In this document: in pieces, positions 26,993 to 36,009 of the stretch
Layout: each line of letters begins with the position of its first letter
Numbering within the stretch: the first letter of the stretch is position 1
Source: Paracoccaceae bacterium
GTDB lineage: Bacteria > Pseudomonadota > Alphaproteobacteria > Rhodobacterales > Rhodobacteraceae
Direction: 5' to 3'
DNA length: 44,138 nt
Assembly: GCA_026709265.1 (NCBI GenBank)
Contig: JAPOTI010000105.1
Coordinates: forward strand, 1-44,138
The notes under the pieces: model-generated
The model's input: the letters and a program-made list of their open reading frames with translations, nothing else
Told to the model about the DNA's origin: nothing
The model's database searches: none
Translations under genes and position numbers: made by a program

Positions 26993-29900
26993 ACTGGCTA
27001 TGTTTGACGATGCCACCCGTCCACAGGTGGATGCGGCCACACCGGGGCGGGCATCATGGGTATCTGCCAATGCAGGTTCCGGTAAGACGCGGGTATTGAC
27101 CGACCGGGTCGCGCGGCTGCTCCTTGCTGGCGCTCCCCCCCAGCGTATCCTTTGCCTGACCTTTACCATTGCTGCTGCAGCCAACATGCAAGTCCGGTTG
27201 TTTGATCGCCTGGGAGAGTGGTCGATGCTTCCCGACACAGAGCTGAAGGAAAGGCTGCTTGGACTGGGCGAGCCAGAAGACAGACTGAATGAGGAGAAAT
27301 TTGCGGAAGCACGCACGCTGTTTGCACGGGCTCTTGAGACACCCGGTGGCCTCAAGATTCAGACTATTCATGCGTTTTCTTCGTCTCTGCTCAGACGTTT
27401 CCCGCGTGAAGCAGGCGTATCACCCAAATTCGAACAGATTGACGACCGCACATCCCGAAAGTTGCAGGACACCATCCTTGATAAACTCGCTGTGCACCGC
27501 CCGGATATTTATCGGCCCATTGCCCGGATGCTTTCCGAAAGGAATCTCACAGAATTCACCAATCTGATCGCGGCAGCACGGCACGAATTCGTATTTCCCT
27601 TTGACCCACAGAATGTGCTGCGCGAATTTGGCCTTGTGCACGAACCCGACGCCACACAGGAAACGCGCGCGCGCGTCAAATCACTGCTCGCCTCCGCAGA
27701 TGTCCGGAACCTTGAAAAGCTGATGACCGCTTTGAATGCGGACGCAGAAAATTCGGGCAGCCGTAAGATGGCCAGCGCGATTACCTCCATCCTTCAAACC
27801 GAATGGACCCAATCCACTTTGTTTGACCTCACCAAATGCTTTCTCACGGGTGAAGGCGCAAACCAACCATTTTCGCCAAACAGGGCGCCGCGGCAAGCCG
27901 TCACCGCCGGATTGGGCAGCGATCTCAATAACTGGCTTGCTGAATATAAGCGCAGGGTGCAGGCAGCAAGAATTGATGTCATCAATGTTCAGGCAGCGGA
28001 AAAAACTCTGTCTCTGCATCGCTTTGCAGAGGCGTTTCTCAGCCACTACGAAGAGAAGAAACACCAGGCGGCACAACTGGATTTCAATGACCTCATCCAC
28101 AAAGCACTCGCTCTCCTGCAGAACCGTGAATTCGCCCAATGGGTTCTTTTCCGTCTCGACGGCGGCATTGATCACGTGCTGATTGATGAAGCTCAGGATG
28201 TCAGCCCGATTCAATGGAAAATTGTCAGCGAAATTACCCGCGAATTTACCACCGGACTCGGTGCCCGAGACCTGACCCGGACTGTCTTTGCTGTTGGCGA
28301 CGAAAAGCAATCGATTTACGGTTTTCAAGGTGCGGCCCCAGAAAAATTCGCTGAAATGTGTCAACATTTCCAGACACGATTTCGTGATGCCGGGTTAAAA
28401 TTTGTTCAAAATGAATTACACTATTCCTTCCGCTCGTCACCGATCATTCTTCGCGCCGTCGACGCGATATTCAAGGGGGACCTGACACCTGGATTTGCAC
28501 CAGACACCAAGCATCTTGCTTTCAAGGACAATTTACCCGGTCGTGTTGACTGTTGGCCGTTCCTCGCAGAAACCAAAAAGTCGCAGAGGGATGACGACTG
28601 GTTCACAACGGTTCCACAAACCGCGGAGACTCCATCACATGTGAAACTTGCGCAGGCAATCACCGAACGGGTGAGCCGGATGTTCAATGATCACGAGCTG
28701 CTGCCCGGTGATCAGGGCGGAAGGTTGATCCGGCCGGGCGATATCTTGATATTGGTCCGTCGACGTTCAGCTTTGTTCTTCGAAATTATCAATCGCTTGA
28801 AAATTGCAGGCCTTCCGGTGGCTGGCGCTGATCGCCTCAAGTTGGCGGAAGAACTGGCGGTACGCGACTTAACTTCGATCCTGGCGTTTCTTGCCAATCA
28901 TCAGGACAATCTTGCACTGGCGGCAGCACTTCGCTCACCTTTGTTTGGGTTGTCTGAAAGCCAGCTTTTTGCCATCGCATATGATCGCGGTGAATACAGT
29001 CTGTGGGAATCGCTGGAGCGAAATAACGAATTTCGAGACACCGCAGACGTCATAATCGACTTGATCGATGTTTCGGGAAAATTAACACCCTATGGCATTC
29101 TGGAACGCATTCTCACCTTTCATCGCGGAAGAGAAAAACTCATTGCGCGACTCGGACATGAGGTCGAAGAGACGATCGATTCCTACCTGCAGCAGGCACT
29201 GATATATGACAGTGAGACATCGATCTCCCTAGTCGGTTTCCTGAATCTGCTGACCACTGAATTCGAAGTCAAGAGACAGTTGGACCAAACCACAAGTGAA
29301 ATCCGGGTCATGACAATTCATGGGGCCAAAGGGCTCGAAGCCCCCATCGTCATTTTGCCCGATACCGAAGAATCTCATTCCATGCCAACAGCAATGGTCG
29401 AACTTTCGAATCCAGATCGGACCCCCTTGCTAATGGTCAAAAAAAGCTTGTCACCGCCACCCCTCGTGGCGGCGCGAGATGCCAGGAAACAACGCGAATC
29501 CGAGGAGGCTGTCCGTCTGCTCTATGTCGCGTTAACCCGGGCGGAATGCTGGCTGATCGTTTGTGGCGAGGGAACACACAAACCCGGATGCTGGTACGAT
29601 ATGATCGCTTCTGGGCTCAGGCAATGCGGTGCCGACCCGCACGACTTCTGCGATGAGGCGCGCGCATTCATCGGACTTGAATCAGGTCTACGACTGGCGT
29701 CTGATGATTGGCCGCAGGTGATCAGTCAGAAACACAGGGCACAGATTGCTTCTGTTGATCTTCCCGGCTGGGCCCATCAGAGAGTCAACATCTTTCCAAC
29801 TGAGCCCGAAAGCTTGTCCCCCAGCAGACTTGGTGGCGGCAGCAATGGCGACAGTGAGGAGATCATTGGCGACAGCGAGTCTCGTGACGCTGCTGCCAGG

Positions 29901-30413
29901 TTTGGTGACCGCCTTCACCTCCTGCTTGAACATCTGCCTGGCATTGCAAGGGCAAAACGGCCAACCGCCGCAAAGTCAATTCTGGCACTTGATGATCCGA
30001 CCGCCGATGCTGCCGAGTTCCAGGACTGCATTACGGCAGCCTTGGAACTGCTTGACGATCCGGCCATTGCATTCCTGTTTGACCGCACATCCATGCGTGA
30101 AGCTGGCTTCACTGCCGCGTCGCCGACACTGAATGATCGCAAGCTACATGGTTTTATCGATAATCTCCTGGTGCGTGACGATAAGGTGGTGGTGGTGGAT
30201 TACAAGTCCAACAAGAATGTGCCGAAACGGCCTGAGGATGTGCCTGAGTCTATTCTGCGTCAGATGGGGGCCTATAGAGACGTCATGGCTGAGATTTTCC
30301 CTGGGAAAGACGTAGAAACCGCGATTCTCTGGACCCGAAATCGAACATTCATGCCCGTGCCAACTGAGCTTTGCGATGCGGCATTGGAACGTGCTGCCAG
30401 TTCATTGCATTGA
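26985..30413 (+). CDS. addA: Double-strand break repair helicase-nuclease AddA
   Basis: A 1142-residue UvrD/Rep-type superfamily 1 helicase with a C-terminal nuclease domain, partner of AddB. Walker A is AGSGKT (30-35) in VSANAGSGKTRVLTDR; other helicase motifs are IDEAQDVSPIQWK, VGDEKQSIYGFQGA, TIHGAKGLEAPIV and LLYVALTRAE. The nuclease motif is DYK (Asp1072, Lys1074) in VVVDYKSNKN, with Asp1059 in GFIDNLL. The ATG at 26985 is chosen over in-frame codons from 26904 because GGAG sits upstream (26971-26974) and homologues start close to this point; it overlaps addB by 8 bases. In many relatives trxA follows addA; here a gap and the convergent TRAP genes follow. Confidence 0.96.
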   Translation: MAKLAMFDDATRPQVDAATPGRASWVSANAGSGKTRVLTDRVARLLLAGAPPQRILCLTFTIAAAANMQVRLFDRLGEWSMLPDTELKERLLGLGEPEDRLNEEKFAEARTLFARALETPGGLKIQTIHAFSSSLLRRFPREAGVSPKFEQIDDRTSRKLQDTILDKLAVHRPDIYRPIARMLSERNLTEFTNLIAAARHEFVFPFDPQNVLREFGLVHEPDATQETRARVKSLLASADVRNLEKLMTALNADAENSGSRKMASAITSILQTEWTQSTLFDLTKCFLTGEGANQPFSPNRAPRQAVTAGLGSDLNNWLAEYKRRVQAARIDVINVQAAEKTLSLHRFAEAFLSHYEEKKHQAAQLDFNDLIHKALALLQNREFAQWVLFRLDGGIDHVLIDEAQDVSPIQWKIVSEITREFTTGLGARDLTRTVFAVGDEKQSIYGFQGAAPEKFAEMCQHFQTRFRDAGLKFVQNELHYSFRSSPIILRAVDAIFKGDLTPGFAPDTKHLAFKDNLPGRVDCWPFLAETKKSQRDDDWFTTVPQTAETPSHVKLAQAITERVSRMFNDHELLPGDQGGRLIRPGDILILVRRRSALFFEIINRLKIAGLPVAGADRLKLAEELAVRDLTSILAFLANHQDNLALAAALRSPLFGLSESQLFAIAYDRGEYSLWESLERNNEFRDTADVIIDLIDVSGKLTPYGILERILTFHRGREKLIARLGHEVEETIDSYLQQALIYDSETSISLVGFLNLLTTEFEVKRQLDQTTSEIRVMTIHGAKGLEAPIVILPDTEESHSMPTAMVELSNPDRTPLLMVKKSLSPPPLVAARDARKQRESEEAVRLLYVALTRAECWLIVCGEGTHKPGCWYDMIASGLRQCGADPHDFCDEARAFIGLESGLRLASDDWPQVISQKHRAQIASVDLPGWAHQRVNIFPTEPESLSPSRLGGGSNGDSEEIIGDSESRDAAARFGDRLHLLLEHLPGIARAKRPTAAKSILALDDPTADAAEFQDCITAALELLDDPAIAFLFDRTSMREAGFTAASPTLNDRKLHGFIDNLLVRDDKVVVVDYKSNKNVPKRPEDVPESILRQMGAYRDVMAEIFPGKDVETAILWTRNRTFMPVPTELCDAALERAASSLH

Positions 30414-30757
30414 ACCCATCACTTTCGATAGACGCTCACTGACAGCGTATTGATCACATCATCGACAGTCTTACTGGCAGGATGACTTCGTGCAACTTGC
30501 CCAGCAATATTTGCAACTGCTCTATCCGGGGTGCCCGAAGCCGCGCTGGGAGGCACAAACCTCATCCATGGTCATTGCCTGACGCAGGGTGGCGTTGATC
30601 TGATCCATTCGGCGAGCAGGATGACCAGCCCGTAACGTTCATGACGAATGGCGGGGACACTGTCATCAAGGCACCCGCGTTACCGACCTGACAGTTGCCC
30701 ATCTCAAAGCAAATATTCAGCAGAACTGCTTCTTTCAATCATTGATCGTCGGATCAA
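30414..30757. other. Gap between the convergent addA and TRAP genes
   Basis: Besides the 48-codon minus-strand frame at 30419-30565, nothing is convincingly coding. No strong terminator hairpin was found for either side. Confidence 0.4.
30419..30565 (-). CDS. Small hypothetical ORF or gene remnant
   Basis: The minus strand is open from ATG 30565 to TGA 30419-30421 for 48 residues. The C-terminal two thirds read as a plausible amphipathic helical protein (AVANIAGQVARSHPASKTVD, then DVINTLSVSVYRK). The pattern faintly recalls the N-terminal helices of MucR-type regulators, but this is not firm. There is no ribosome site. It could be the remains of a longer gene that once lay upstream of addA's end. 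Confidence 0.2.
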   Translation of the reverse strand: MRFVPPSAASGTPDRAVANIAGQVARSHPASKTVDDVINTLSVSVYRK

Positions 30758-32161
30758 TCAGAGCAGCAGGCCTGGCAGAAAGAGGACAATACCAGGAAAC
30801 ATGACGAGGCCGGCAATTGTAATCGCATCAGCAATGAAGAAGGGCGTGACACCCTTGAAGACATCCTGCACTGAGAGTTCGGGACGCACCCCAGCGACGA
30901 CAAAACAATTCAGTCCGATCGGTGGCGTGATCAGACAAAGTTCAGCCAATTTAACGACGATGATTCCGAACCAGATGCCGCATTCCAAGGCACTCATACC
31001 GAAAGCACTTTCCTCAGCCGAAACGGCAATGCCGCCATTGAGTGCAATGACAGCAGGAAATACGACAGGAAGTGTCAGGATCAGCATGCCGATCGCATCC
31101 ATGAACATGCCCAGCACGGCATAAGCCATAAGGATCAGAATGAGCGTGAGATAGGGACTTTGTTCCAGCGAGCTGATCCAAAGCGAGAACTGCCCCGGAA
31201 GATCTGCAAAACCGAGGAAACGCACATAAATCAAGACACCCCAGATAATTGCAAAAATCATGACCGAGAGTTTTGCGGTTTCGAGGAGTGCATTTCTCAG
31301 CTGATTCCACCGCATGCCGCGATAAAGTGCCATCGCGAAAATTATGAATGCCCCGATGGCGCCGCCCTCGGTCGGTGTCCCCCAGGAATCTCCACCAAAA
31401 GGATTATAAATGAAGAGAATGATCACCGCGATCACCAGAAAGATTGGGATGACAGGTGGCAGTGATTGCAAACGTTCGACCCACGAATATCCACCAACTG
31501 GTGGGCCGAAATTCCTGAGAGTGACGGCCATACCGATAATCAATGCTGCATAAATGATCGCCGAGAACATCCCCGGGATAAATCCTGCCAACAACAGGGC
31601 GCCAACATTTTGCTCCACGATGATCGCATAAATGACAAGAATAGCCGAAGGCGGGATTAACGAAGCCAGGGTGCCGGCAGCGGCCACAACGCCTGCAGCA
31701 AACCGCTGATTGTAGCCGATACTGGTCATTTCAGGAATGGCAATGCGTGCGAACACTGCCGAGGTTGCCACCGAGGCTCCTGACACCGCCGCAAATCCTG
31801 CTGTCGCAAAGACGGTGGAGACGGCAACGCCTCCGGGAACCCAGCCAACCCAGCGTTTCGCCGCTTCAAACAGCGCCCGCGTCAGTCCCGCATAATAGGC
31901 AAGATAGCCAATCAGGATAAAGGTTGGAATGAGTGACAGGGCTTGCGATGAGATCTTGGAATGTGGAACTTGCCCGGCTGTCTTGACTGCAACCGCAACG
32001 GCCCATGAAAACTGCGACGGATCATAGGCACGTTTGTCCCAAAAGATCCATATCAGACCAATGATACCGGCAATTGCCGCCGCAAACGCGACTCGGACTC
32101 CAAGGACAACCAAAAGCAGCAAAATGCCGGTCGTTATCAAGCCAATATCGATAGGACTCAT
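30758..32161 (-). CDS. dctM: TRAP transporter large permease (DctM)
   Basis: A 467-residue inner-membrane ion-coupled permease of the TRAP family, with about twelve or more helices, which moves an organic acid brought by the DctP binding protein. Family markers include VSGASVATSAVFARIAIPEM, PSAILVIYAIIVEQNVGALLLAGFIPG, and near the end ITPPIGLNCFVVAGV. The length is at the upper end of the range. The ATG at 32161 lies 11 bases after the dctQ stop. It is the last gene of the minus-strand catabolic cluster. The co-transcribed 6-hydroxynicotinate reductase genes suggest a heteroaromatic carboxylate or a product of its breakdown as substrate; this is inference. Confidence 0.95.
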   Translation of the reverse strand: MSPIDIGLITTGILLLLVVLGVRVAFAAAIAGIIGLIWIFWDKRAYDPSQFSWAVAVAVKTAGQVPHSKISSQALSLIPTFILIGYLAYYAGLTRALFEAAKRWVGWVPGGVAVSTVFATAGFAAVSGASVATSAVFARIAIPEMTSIGYNQRFAAGVVAAAGTLASLIPPSAILVIYAIIVEQNVGALLLAGFIPGMFSAIIYAALIIGMAVTLRNFGPPVGGYSWVERLQSLPPVIPIFLVIAVIILFIYNPFGGDSWGTPTEGGAIGAFIIFAMALYRGMRWNQLRNALLETAKLSVMIFAIIWGVLIYVRFLGFADLPGQFSLWISSLEQSPYLTLILILMAYAVLGMFMDAIGMLILTLPVVFPAVIALNGGIAVSAEESAFGMSALECGIWFGIIVVKLAELCLITPPIGLNCFVVAGVRPELSVQDVFKGVTPFFIADAITIAGLVMFPGIVLFLPGLLL

Positions 32162-32172
32162 TGGTTGTAAAC

Positions 32173-32823
32173 CTAGGCTGCTCCGCTCTCGCCTTCCCGA
32201 AGTCCGGACACGGCGCGGGCTTCATCAGCAGCGATTTCCGCCATATCCTGAATGAGCGGGACCGCAACCGGGCGGGCAACACCGGAAATAACCGCCTTCC
32301 CATAACCCCAGGCCTGTAAAACAAGGCGCACAGCCATGACCGAAAAAGCAATCGGTACGAGCAGTTTGGCAGGCCATAACGGAAGGCGAATATCGAGACT
32401 GGAGTCGCGACTCCAGTAGGGACTGGTCCACTCAAAGGACCGTTCAAAATGCGCCCAGCTTCCCCAAATCATGAGAAGCGCAAGAATGAGGATCAACAGC
32501 GTCCCGAAAAACTCAGCCATCCATAGAGGGCGACCGCCAAATTTTCCGATCACCATGTCCATACGAATATGTCCGCCGAGTCGCTGACAATAGGACATAC
32601 CGATAAAGGCAATAACTGGCATGATCTGCTCGATCCAGTCGACATAACCGGGAACGGGTCGATTGAAGAAATTTCTCCCGCCAACGCTGACGACCGCAAG
32701 CAGCATCAGCGACAAGACTGCAAGACCTCCCGTCAGCGCAAGCTTCTCTTCAACTTTGTAGAGACCCAGTTCCAGCCGACTCAGCCGAGAATCATCGGTG
32801 AGTACCGCTGTTGCACCAGCCAA
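32173..32823 (-). CDS. dctQ: TRAP transporter small permease (DctQ)
   Basis: A 216-residue small membrane subunit of the TRAP transporter with four predicted helices (GGLAVLSLMLLAVVSVGGRNFF, then QIMPVIAFIGMSY, LLILILALLMIWG, LLVPIAFSVMAVRLVLQ). The GGRNFFNRPVPGYVDWIEQ loop after helix one is typical of DctQ. No ATG exists before helix one; TTG at 32823 with GGAG ten bases upstream is the best start. The C-terminal ~50 residues form an unusually long soluble tail (GVARPVAVPLIQDMAEIAADEARA). It lies between dctP (59 bases upstream) and dctM (11 bases downstream). Confidence 0.88.
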   Translation of the reverse strand: MAGATAVLTDDSRLSRLELGLYKVEEKLALTGGLAVLSLMLLAVVSVGGRNFFNRPVPGYVDWIEQIMPVIAFIGMSYCQRLGGHIRMDMVIGKFGGRPLWMAEFFGTLLILILALLMIWGSWAHFERSFEWTSPYWSRDSSLDIRLPLWPAKLLVPIAFSVMAVRLVLQAWGYGKAVISGVARPVAVPLIQDMAEIAADEARAVSGLREGESGAA

Positions 32824-32882
32824 TTTCTCTGTACTCCGAGTCAGACGGGTCGCCCCGATGCGGCGACCCGTTCATCAATTTC

Positions 32883-33887
32883 TCAGTTCCCCGCCATACC
32901 AATAACGAGGTCATAGAGCTCCTGTGCTGGCAATCCTCTTGCAGAATTCTCCGCGACCCAATCACGCGCCGCGGGAGCAGCAACGGCATTACGAAAAGCG
33001 GTAAGCTCATCCGCTGAATAGGAGATTCTCTCAATTCCTTTTTCATCGAGGGTGGGCCCCCAACGCGCCATTGTATTGTCATTATAAAATGAAATATAGT
33101 GATCGAGGGAAGCATCGACGGAACTCAGCAATGCGTTGCGTTCAGTATCGGTCAGTGCATTCATCGCGTCAGTATTGACGACAACCGGACAGTTCACGGT
33201 TCCCGGGTTCAGATTTGTCGTCCACCATTTGGCACTGTCAACCGTCCCGAATGCCAAATGCGCATGCGGGGCAAAGGCTACAGCCGTGACAACGCCGCTA
33301 TCGAGTGACTGGCGTACCTCGGTGGCCGACATTGAAGTGGGCACGGCGCCGATTGCCTTCATCGCAGCACCAATTCCGCCTGTCGCTCGCACCGCCAAAC
33401 CTTCGAATTCAGCCAACGTTCGCGGCGCATCGCCAACCCCGGCGATATTGTATTGCGGTAAAGGCGAGGGCATCAGCAACTGAGCGTTCCATCTTGCCAG
33501 ATCTGCAGCTACAGCCGGATGCTGATAGACTGCACGGGAGATCTCGACTTCCTGTTCCAAAGAACCCACGCCGAGAAATGGCAGCTCCAACACCGTGATG
33601 GATGGATTCTTGTCACGATGGTAGCCCGCACAAAATTGCGCCATCTCGAAGGCACCGATCGAGATTCCATCAAGATTCTCGCGATTGTTGGACAGTCCTC
33701 CATAAGATAGATTGAGCGTGAATTCTCCGCCGGTCTTGTCGCTCACCAACTCGGCAAGCTTCTCGACATGTTCGGTGAAGGCACGCCGGGTGCCCCAAAG
33801 CGAAACATTCCATTCAGTGGCGATTGCCTCACCCGCCAGAGCCAGCGACAGTGAACCAACGATTGCAGTTTTTATGAATCCAGACAG
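32883..33887 (-). CDS. dctP: TRAP transporter substrate-binding protein (DctP), probable CTG start
   Basis: A periplasmic binding protein that hands its ligand to DctQM. The mature part shows GGLSNNRENLDGISIGAFEM, RATGGIGAAMKAIGA and the C-terminal ARGLPAQELYDLVIGMAG, all normal for DctP. The first conventional start (TTG 33749) would remove the signal peptide and the first strand. In-frame sequence upstream encodes SGFIKTAIVGSLSLALAGEA, a clear signal peptide, but contains no ATG, GTG or TTG before an in-frame TAG at 33902-33900. A perfect AGGAGG (33896-33901) lies eight bases before CTG at 33887. I therefore place the start at that CTG (334 residues). An ATA codon (33875) is a weaker option. 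A sequencing error at the true ATG is also possible. Confidence 0.85.
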   Translation of the reverse strand: MSGFIKTAIVGSLSLALAGEAIATEWNVSLWGTRRAFTEHVEKLAELVSDKTGGEFTLNLSYGGLSNNRENLDGISIGAFEMAQFCAGYHRDKNPSITVLELPFLGVGSLEQEVEISRAVYQHPAVAADLARWNAQLLMPSPLPQYNIAGVGDAPRTLAEFEGLAVRATGGIGAAMKAIGAVPTSMSATEVRQSLDSGVVTAVAFAPHAHLAFGTVDSAKWWTTNLNPGTVNCPVVVNTDAMNALTDTERNALLSSVDASLDHYISFYNDNTMARWGPTLDEKGIERISYSADELTAFRNAVAAPAARDWVAENSARGLPAQELYDLVIGMAGN

Positions 33888-33895
33888 TTTTGAAT

Positions 33896-33901
33896 CCTCC
33901 T
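33896..33901 (-). promoter_or_regulatory. Perfect Shine-Dalgarno before the CTG start of dctP
   Basis: AGGAGG on the minus strand, eight bases from CTG 33887. It is the strongest ribosome site in this cluster and the main argument for a non-standard start. Confidence 0.7.
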
Positions 33902-33972
33902 ATTGATCGTCAAATGGGGCGCATTGTCAGAAATCGGATCAGAACTCAAGAACGTTCTGAGATCAGTTGCCT

Positions 33973-34557
33973 TCAACGCAATCCATCCTCACCCTTGACC
34001 TGATCAATGGTGAGACCGCCGACTCGTGGCAGAGGTCTCCCGCTGTCAGTAATTGCCACTGCCACCATGATCTCGTTGCACCGCGGTGCATCGTTGAGCT
34101 GCATTTCCATCGCGTCAAAATGCGAACGAACATAGGCTGCATTCTTATGTCCAAGCGGGATATCCAACACCTGCCCTGGCGACCCCATCTTCTTGGAAGA
34201 GGGAACCAAAGCGGCGCCTTTTTCCACAGATTGACGCAACGGCCCACCGAGTTTGGGATGCAGGATCGCGGCCGCATGTTCCAATTCCCCGTTCTCACCG
34301 ACCATCGCGGCCTTGCCGTAGCTTTGTGCATCTTCCGGAGAGATCCCCAGTGTTTTGACACACCGGCCGCCGAGCAGACTCCCGAGTTCTGCGCCTATTT
34401 CCATCAGGAGTGTCAGATCCTCTACATAACGACCGGCAAATGGATTGACGATCACGGCCGCCGCTGCAGCCTTGCGTGTCGGCGGTTCTATCACGATATC
34501 TGATTCGCGGCGCGTCTCTTCAACAACGACCAGGATCTTTCTGATATCTGCTTTCAT
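33973..34557 (-). CDS. PF06684 (AA_synth) family protein, paralogue 2
   Basis: A 194-residue member of the 'amino acid synthesis' family (PF06684, formerly DUF1185), whose biochemical role is unproven despite the name; the known fold is chorismate-mutase/YjgF-like and trimeric. Conserved blocks are NPFAGRYVED (38-47), YGK (80-82), GELEH (90-94), VPSSKK (118-123), AAYVRSHFD (140-148) and the terminal GEDGLR. Ser120/121 and Lys122/123 together with Arg144 and His146 are the obvious catalytic candidates. It is a tandem paralogue of the gene at 34554, and the two overlap by four bases (ATGA), so equal translation and a mixed complex are plausible. It ends 85 bases before dctP. Confidence 0.88.
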   Translation of the reverse strand: MKADIRKILVVVEETRRESDIVIEPPTRKAAAAAVIVNPFAGRYVEDLTLLMEIGAELGSLLGGRCVKTLGISPEDAQSYGKAAMVGENGELEHAAAILHPKLGGPLRQSVEKGAALVPSSKKMGSPGQVLDIPLGHKNAAYVRSHFDAMEMQLNDAPRCNEIMVAVAITDSGRPLPRVGGLTIDQVKGEDGLR

Positions 34558-35138
34558 CGCAATCCATCCTCTCCCTTGATGTCAGCGGCGGCCAGCCCCA
34601 GTGAGCGGTTATGAATCCTCGGGCCCGTTGACATACCCAATATGTAGCAGATTTCCCCCTGCCATGGTGCGTCTGCCAGTCCAATTTCCATACTGTCAAA
34701 ATGACTGCGCACATAAGCGGCATTAATGTGCGCAAATGGCAGGTCCAGTCGAGTTCCGGGCGCTCCCACTTTCTTGGCTGAAGGGACGATCGCCCTGGTG
34801 TTGCCGAGAATTTCACGCATCGCGTAACCGCCAGGCGCATGCCACAATGCACCATGTTCGATCTCGCCACCGGTGCCGACAATGGCACCTTTCCCATAAC
34901 CTTCAATGATTGCGACATCCCCACCCAGAAGCATGACAAGGCGTTCCGCCATGTTGATGCCAAGGGGCATCAGATCCTCCATGAAACCTGCAATATCTTC
35001 AACATATCTGCCTGCAAACGGGTTGTTGATCACTGCAATTGCCGCCGCCTTGAGCAATGGATTGGAAGCCGATGGGCCGCCTTCATGAAACACTTCCTCC
35101 TGGCAAAGGACCAGTTTACGAATCTCAATGCCTGGCAT
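34554..35138 (-). CDS. PF06684 (AA_synth) family protein, paralogue 1
   Basis: Also 194 residues and co-linear with the downstream copy. It keeps NPFAGRYVED, YGKGAIVG, GEIEH, VPSAKK, AAYVRSHFD and GEDGLR, but differs at one Ser of the Ser-Ser-Lys-Lys motif (Ser-Ala-Lys-Lys) and in the region following the RSHFD block (RIHNRSLGL against RPLPRVGGL). The pattern of kept core and divergent edges suggests subfunctional subunits rather than a recent copy. The ATG at 35138 lies 14 bases inside the upstream UPF0280 gene. Position in the cluster, after hydroxylase and reductase, makes hydrolysis or isomerisation of a reduced lactam ring a reasonable guess; no direct evidence exists. Confidence 0.88.
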   Translation of the reverse strand: MPGIEIRKLVLCQEEVFHEGGPSASNPLLKAAAIAVINNPFAGRYVEDIAGFMEDLMPLGINMAERLVMLLGGDVAIIEGYGKGAIVGTGGEIEHGALWHAPGGYAMREILGNTRAIVPSAKKVGAPGTRLDLPFAHINAAYVRSHFDSMEIGLADAPWQGEICYILGMSTGPRIHNRSLGLAAADIKGEDGLR

Positions 35139-36009
35139 CGGGTAATTTCCACCAATCTTTCAGCGTACGAAAATTCTCTTCGCAGACAAACCTGGATTGT
35201 CCCTGCAGGAACAATGCTGCTGCACAAACACGCCCCTTGCAACAGATCGTCCTGGCCACCTCGACGCCGGATTGCAGGGCCGTGCTGATGTCGTCTTCTG
35301 TCAGACGTCCGCATGCCCTGACAACCGACAAACCCCGAAGATCCGTATCGGCATTGAGTTCTTCGGCAAGGCAGCGCTCAACAGTCGGGTGGTCAGGCAA
35401 GTCGGCGGCATTGGCAATGAGTGTCGCCGCCGCATCTGCCGCGACCGCTGTCGGTGCCAGGACAGTCACGGAGTCGGCAATTCCCAATGAATGACTCCGT
35501 CCCCCGCGCCCGCTCGTTGCGATCCCACGCACCGGTGTATCGGCAGAAATTTCAACCTCTCCAAGCGAATTTCCATTGAGATCGGCAATCGTGAGGCGGT
35601 AAGACTGGCCGGGAGACAGATGGAGAGCGATATCGCCACCATTGTTGACGTAAGCGCGATCGAGATCTGCCGATCGTGTCATGGATTCAAGGACTTCCTC
35701 GGCGACTGCACCCGCAACCGCAGCCATTGGCGTGATAAATTCGTGTCTGGAATAGGGCGTGACCGATTTACACATTCGACGCGCCGTCGTACCAACAGGT
35801 AATTCACTGGCCTCTGACCAACCGCTTCTCAACAATGGGAGTTCCTGAACCAACTCCTCCAAGATTGTCCGAAACCGCATCCATGCCGCCCGCAGAGCCG
35901 TGACAATAACCGCTTGCTGCCGACTGTCGGCAAAAATAATCAGGTCAATCGGGCCATGATGCAGGTGCAGGCGCCCATCAGGCAATTGCCGCGCCGCTGC
36001 GCTCATCAT
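35125..36009 (-). CDS. UPF0280 family protein (ApbE superfamily)
   Basis: A 294-residue protein of the UPF0280 family, related to ApbE, an enzyme that attaches FMN covalently to proteins. Recognisable parts are LPDGRLHLHHGPIDLIIFAD at the start, AVAGAVAEEVLES, RAYVNNGGDIALHLSPG (an ApbE-like NGGDI core) and the Gly/Ser-rich RGIATSGRGGRSHSLGIADS. No signal peptide is visible, unlike lipoprotein ApbE. It overlaps the 6-hydroxynicotinate reductase gene by four bases (ATGA at 36009-36006; ATG 36006 is an alternative). Since the E. barkeri reductase carries covalent flavin, a flavin-transferase role on that neighbour is a natural inference. Confidence 0.88.
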   Translation of the reverse strand: MMSAAARQLPDGRLHLHHGPIDLIIFADSRQQAVIVTALRAAWMRFRTILEELVQELPLLRSGWSEASELPVGTTARRMCKSVTPYSRHEFITPMAAVAGAVAEEVLESMTRSADLDRAYVNNGGDIALHLSPGQSYRLTIADLNGNSLGEVEISADTPVRGIATSGRGGRSHSLGIADSVTVLAPTAVAADAAATLIANAADLPDHPTVERCLAEELNADTDLRGLSVVRACGRLTEDDISTALQSGVEVARTICCKGRVCAAALFLQGQSRFVCEENFRTLKDWWKLPDARH

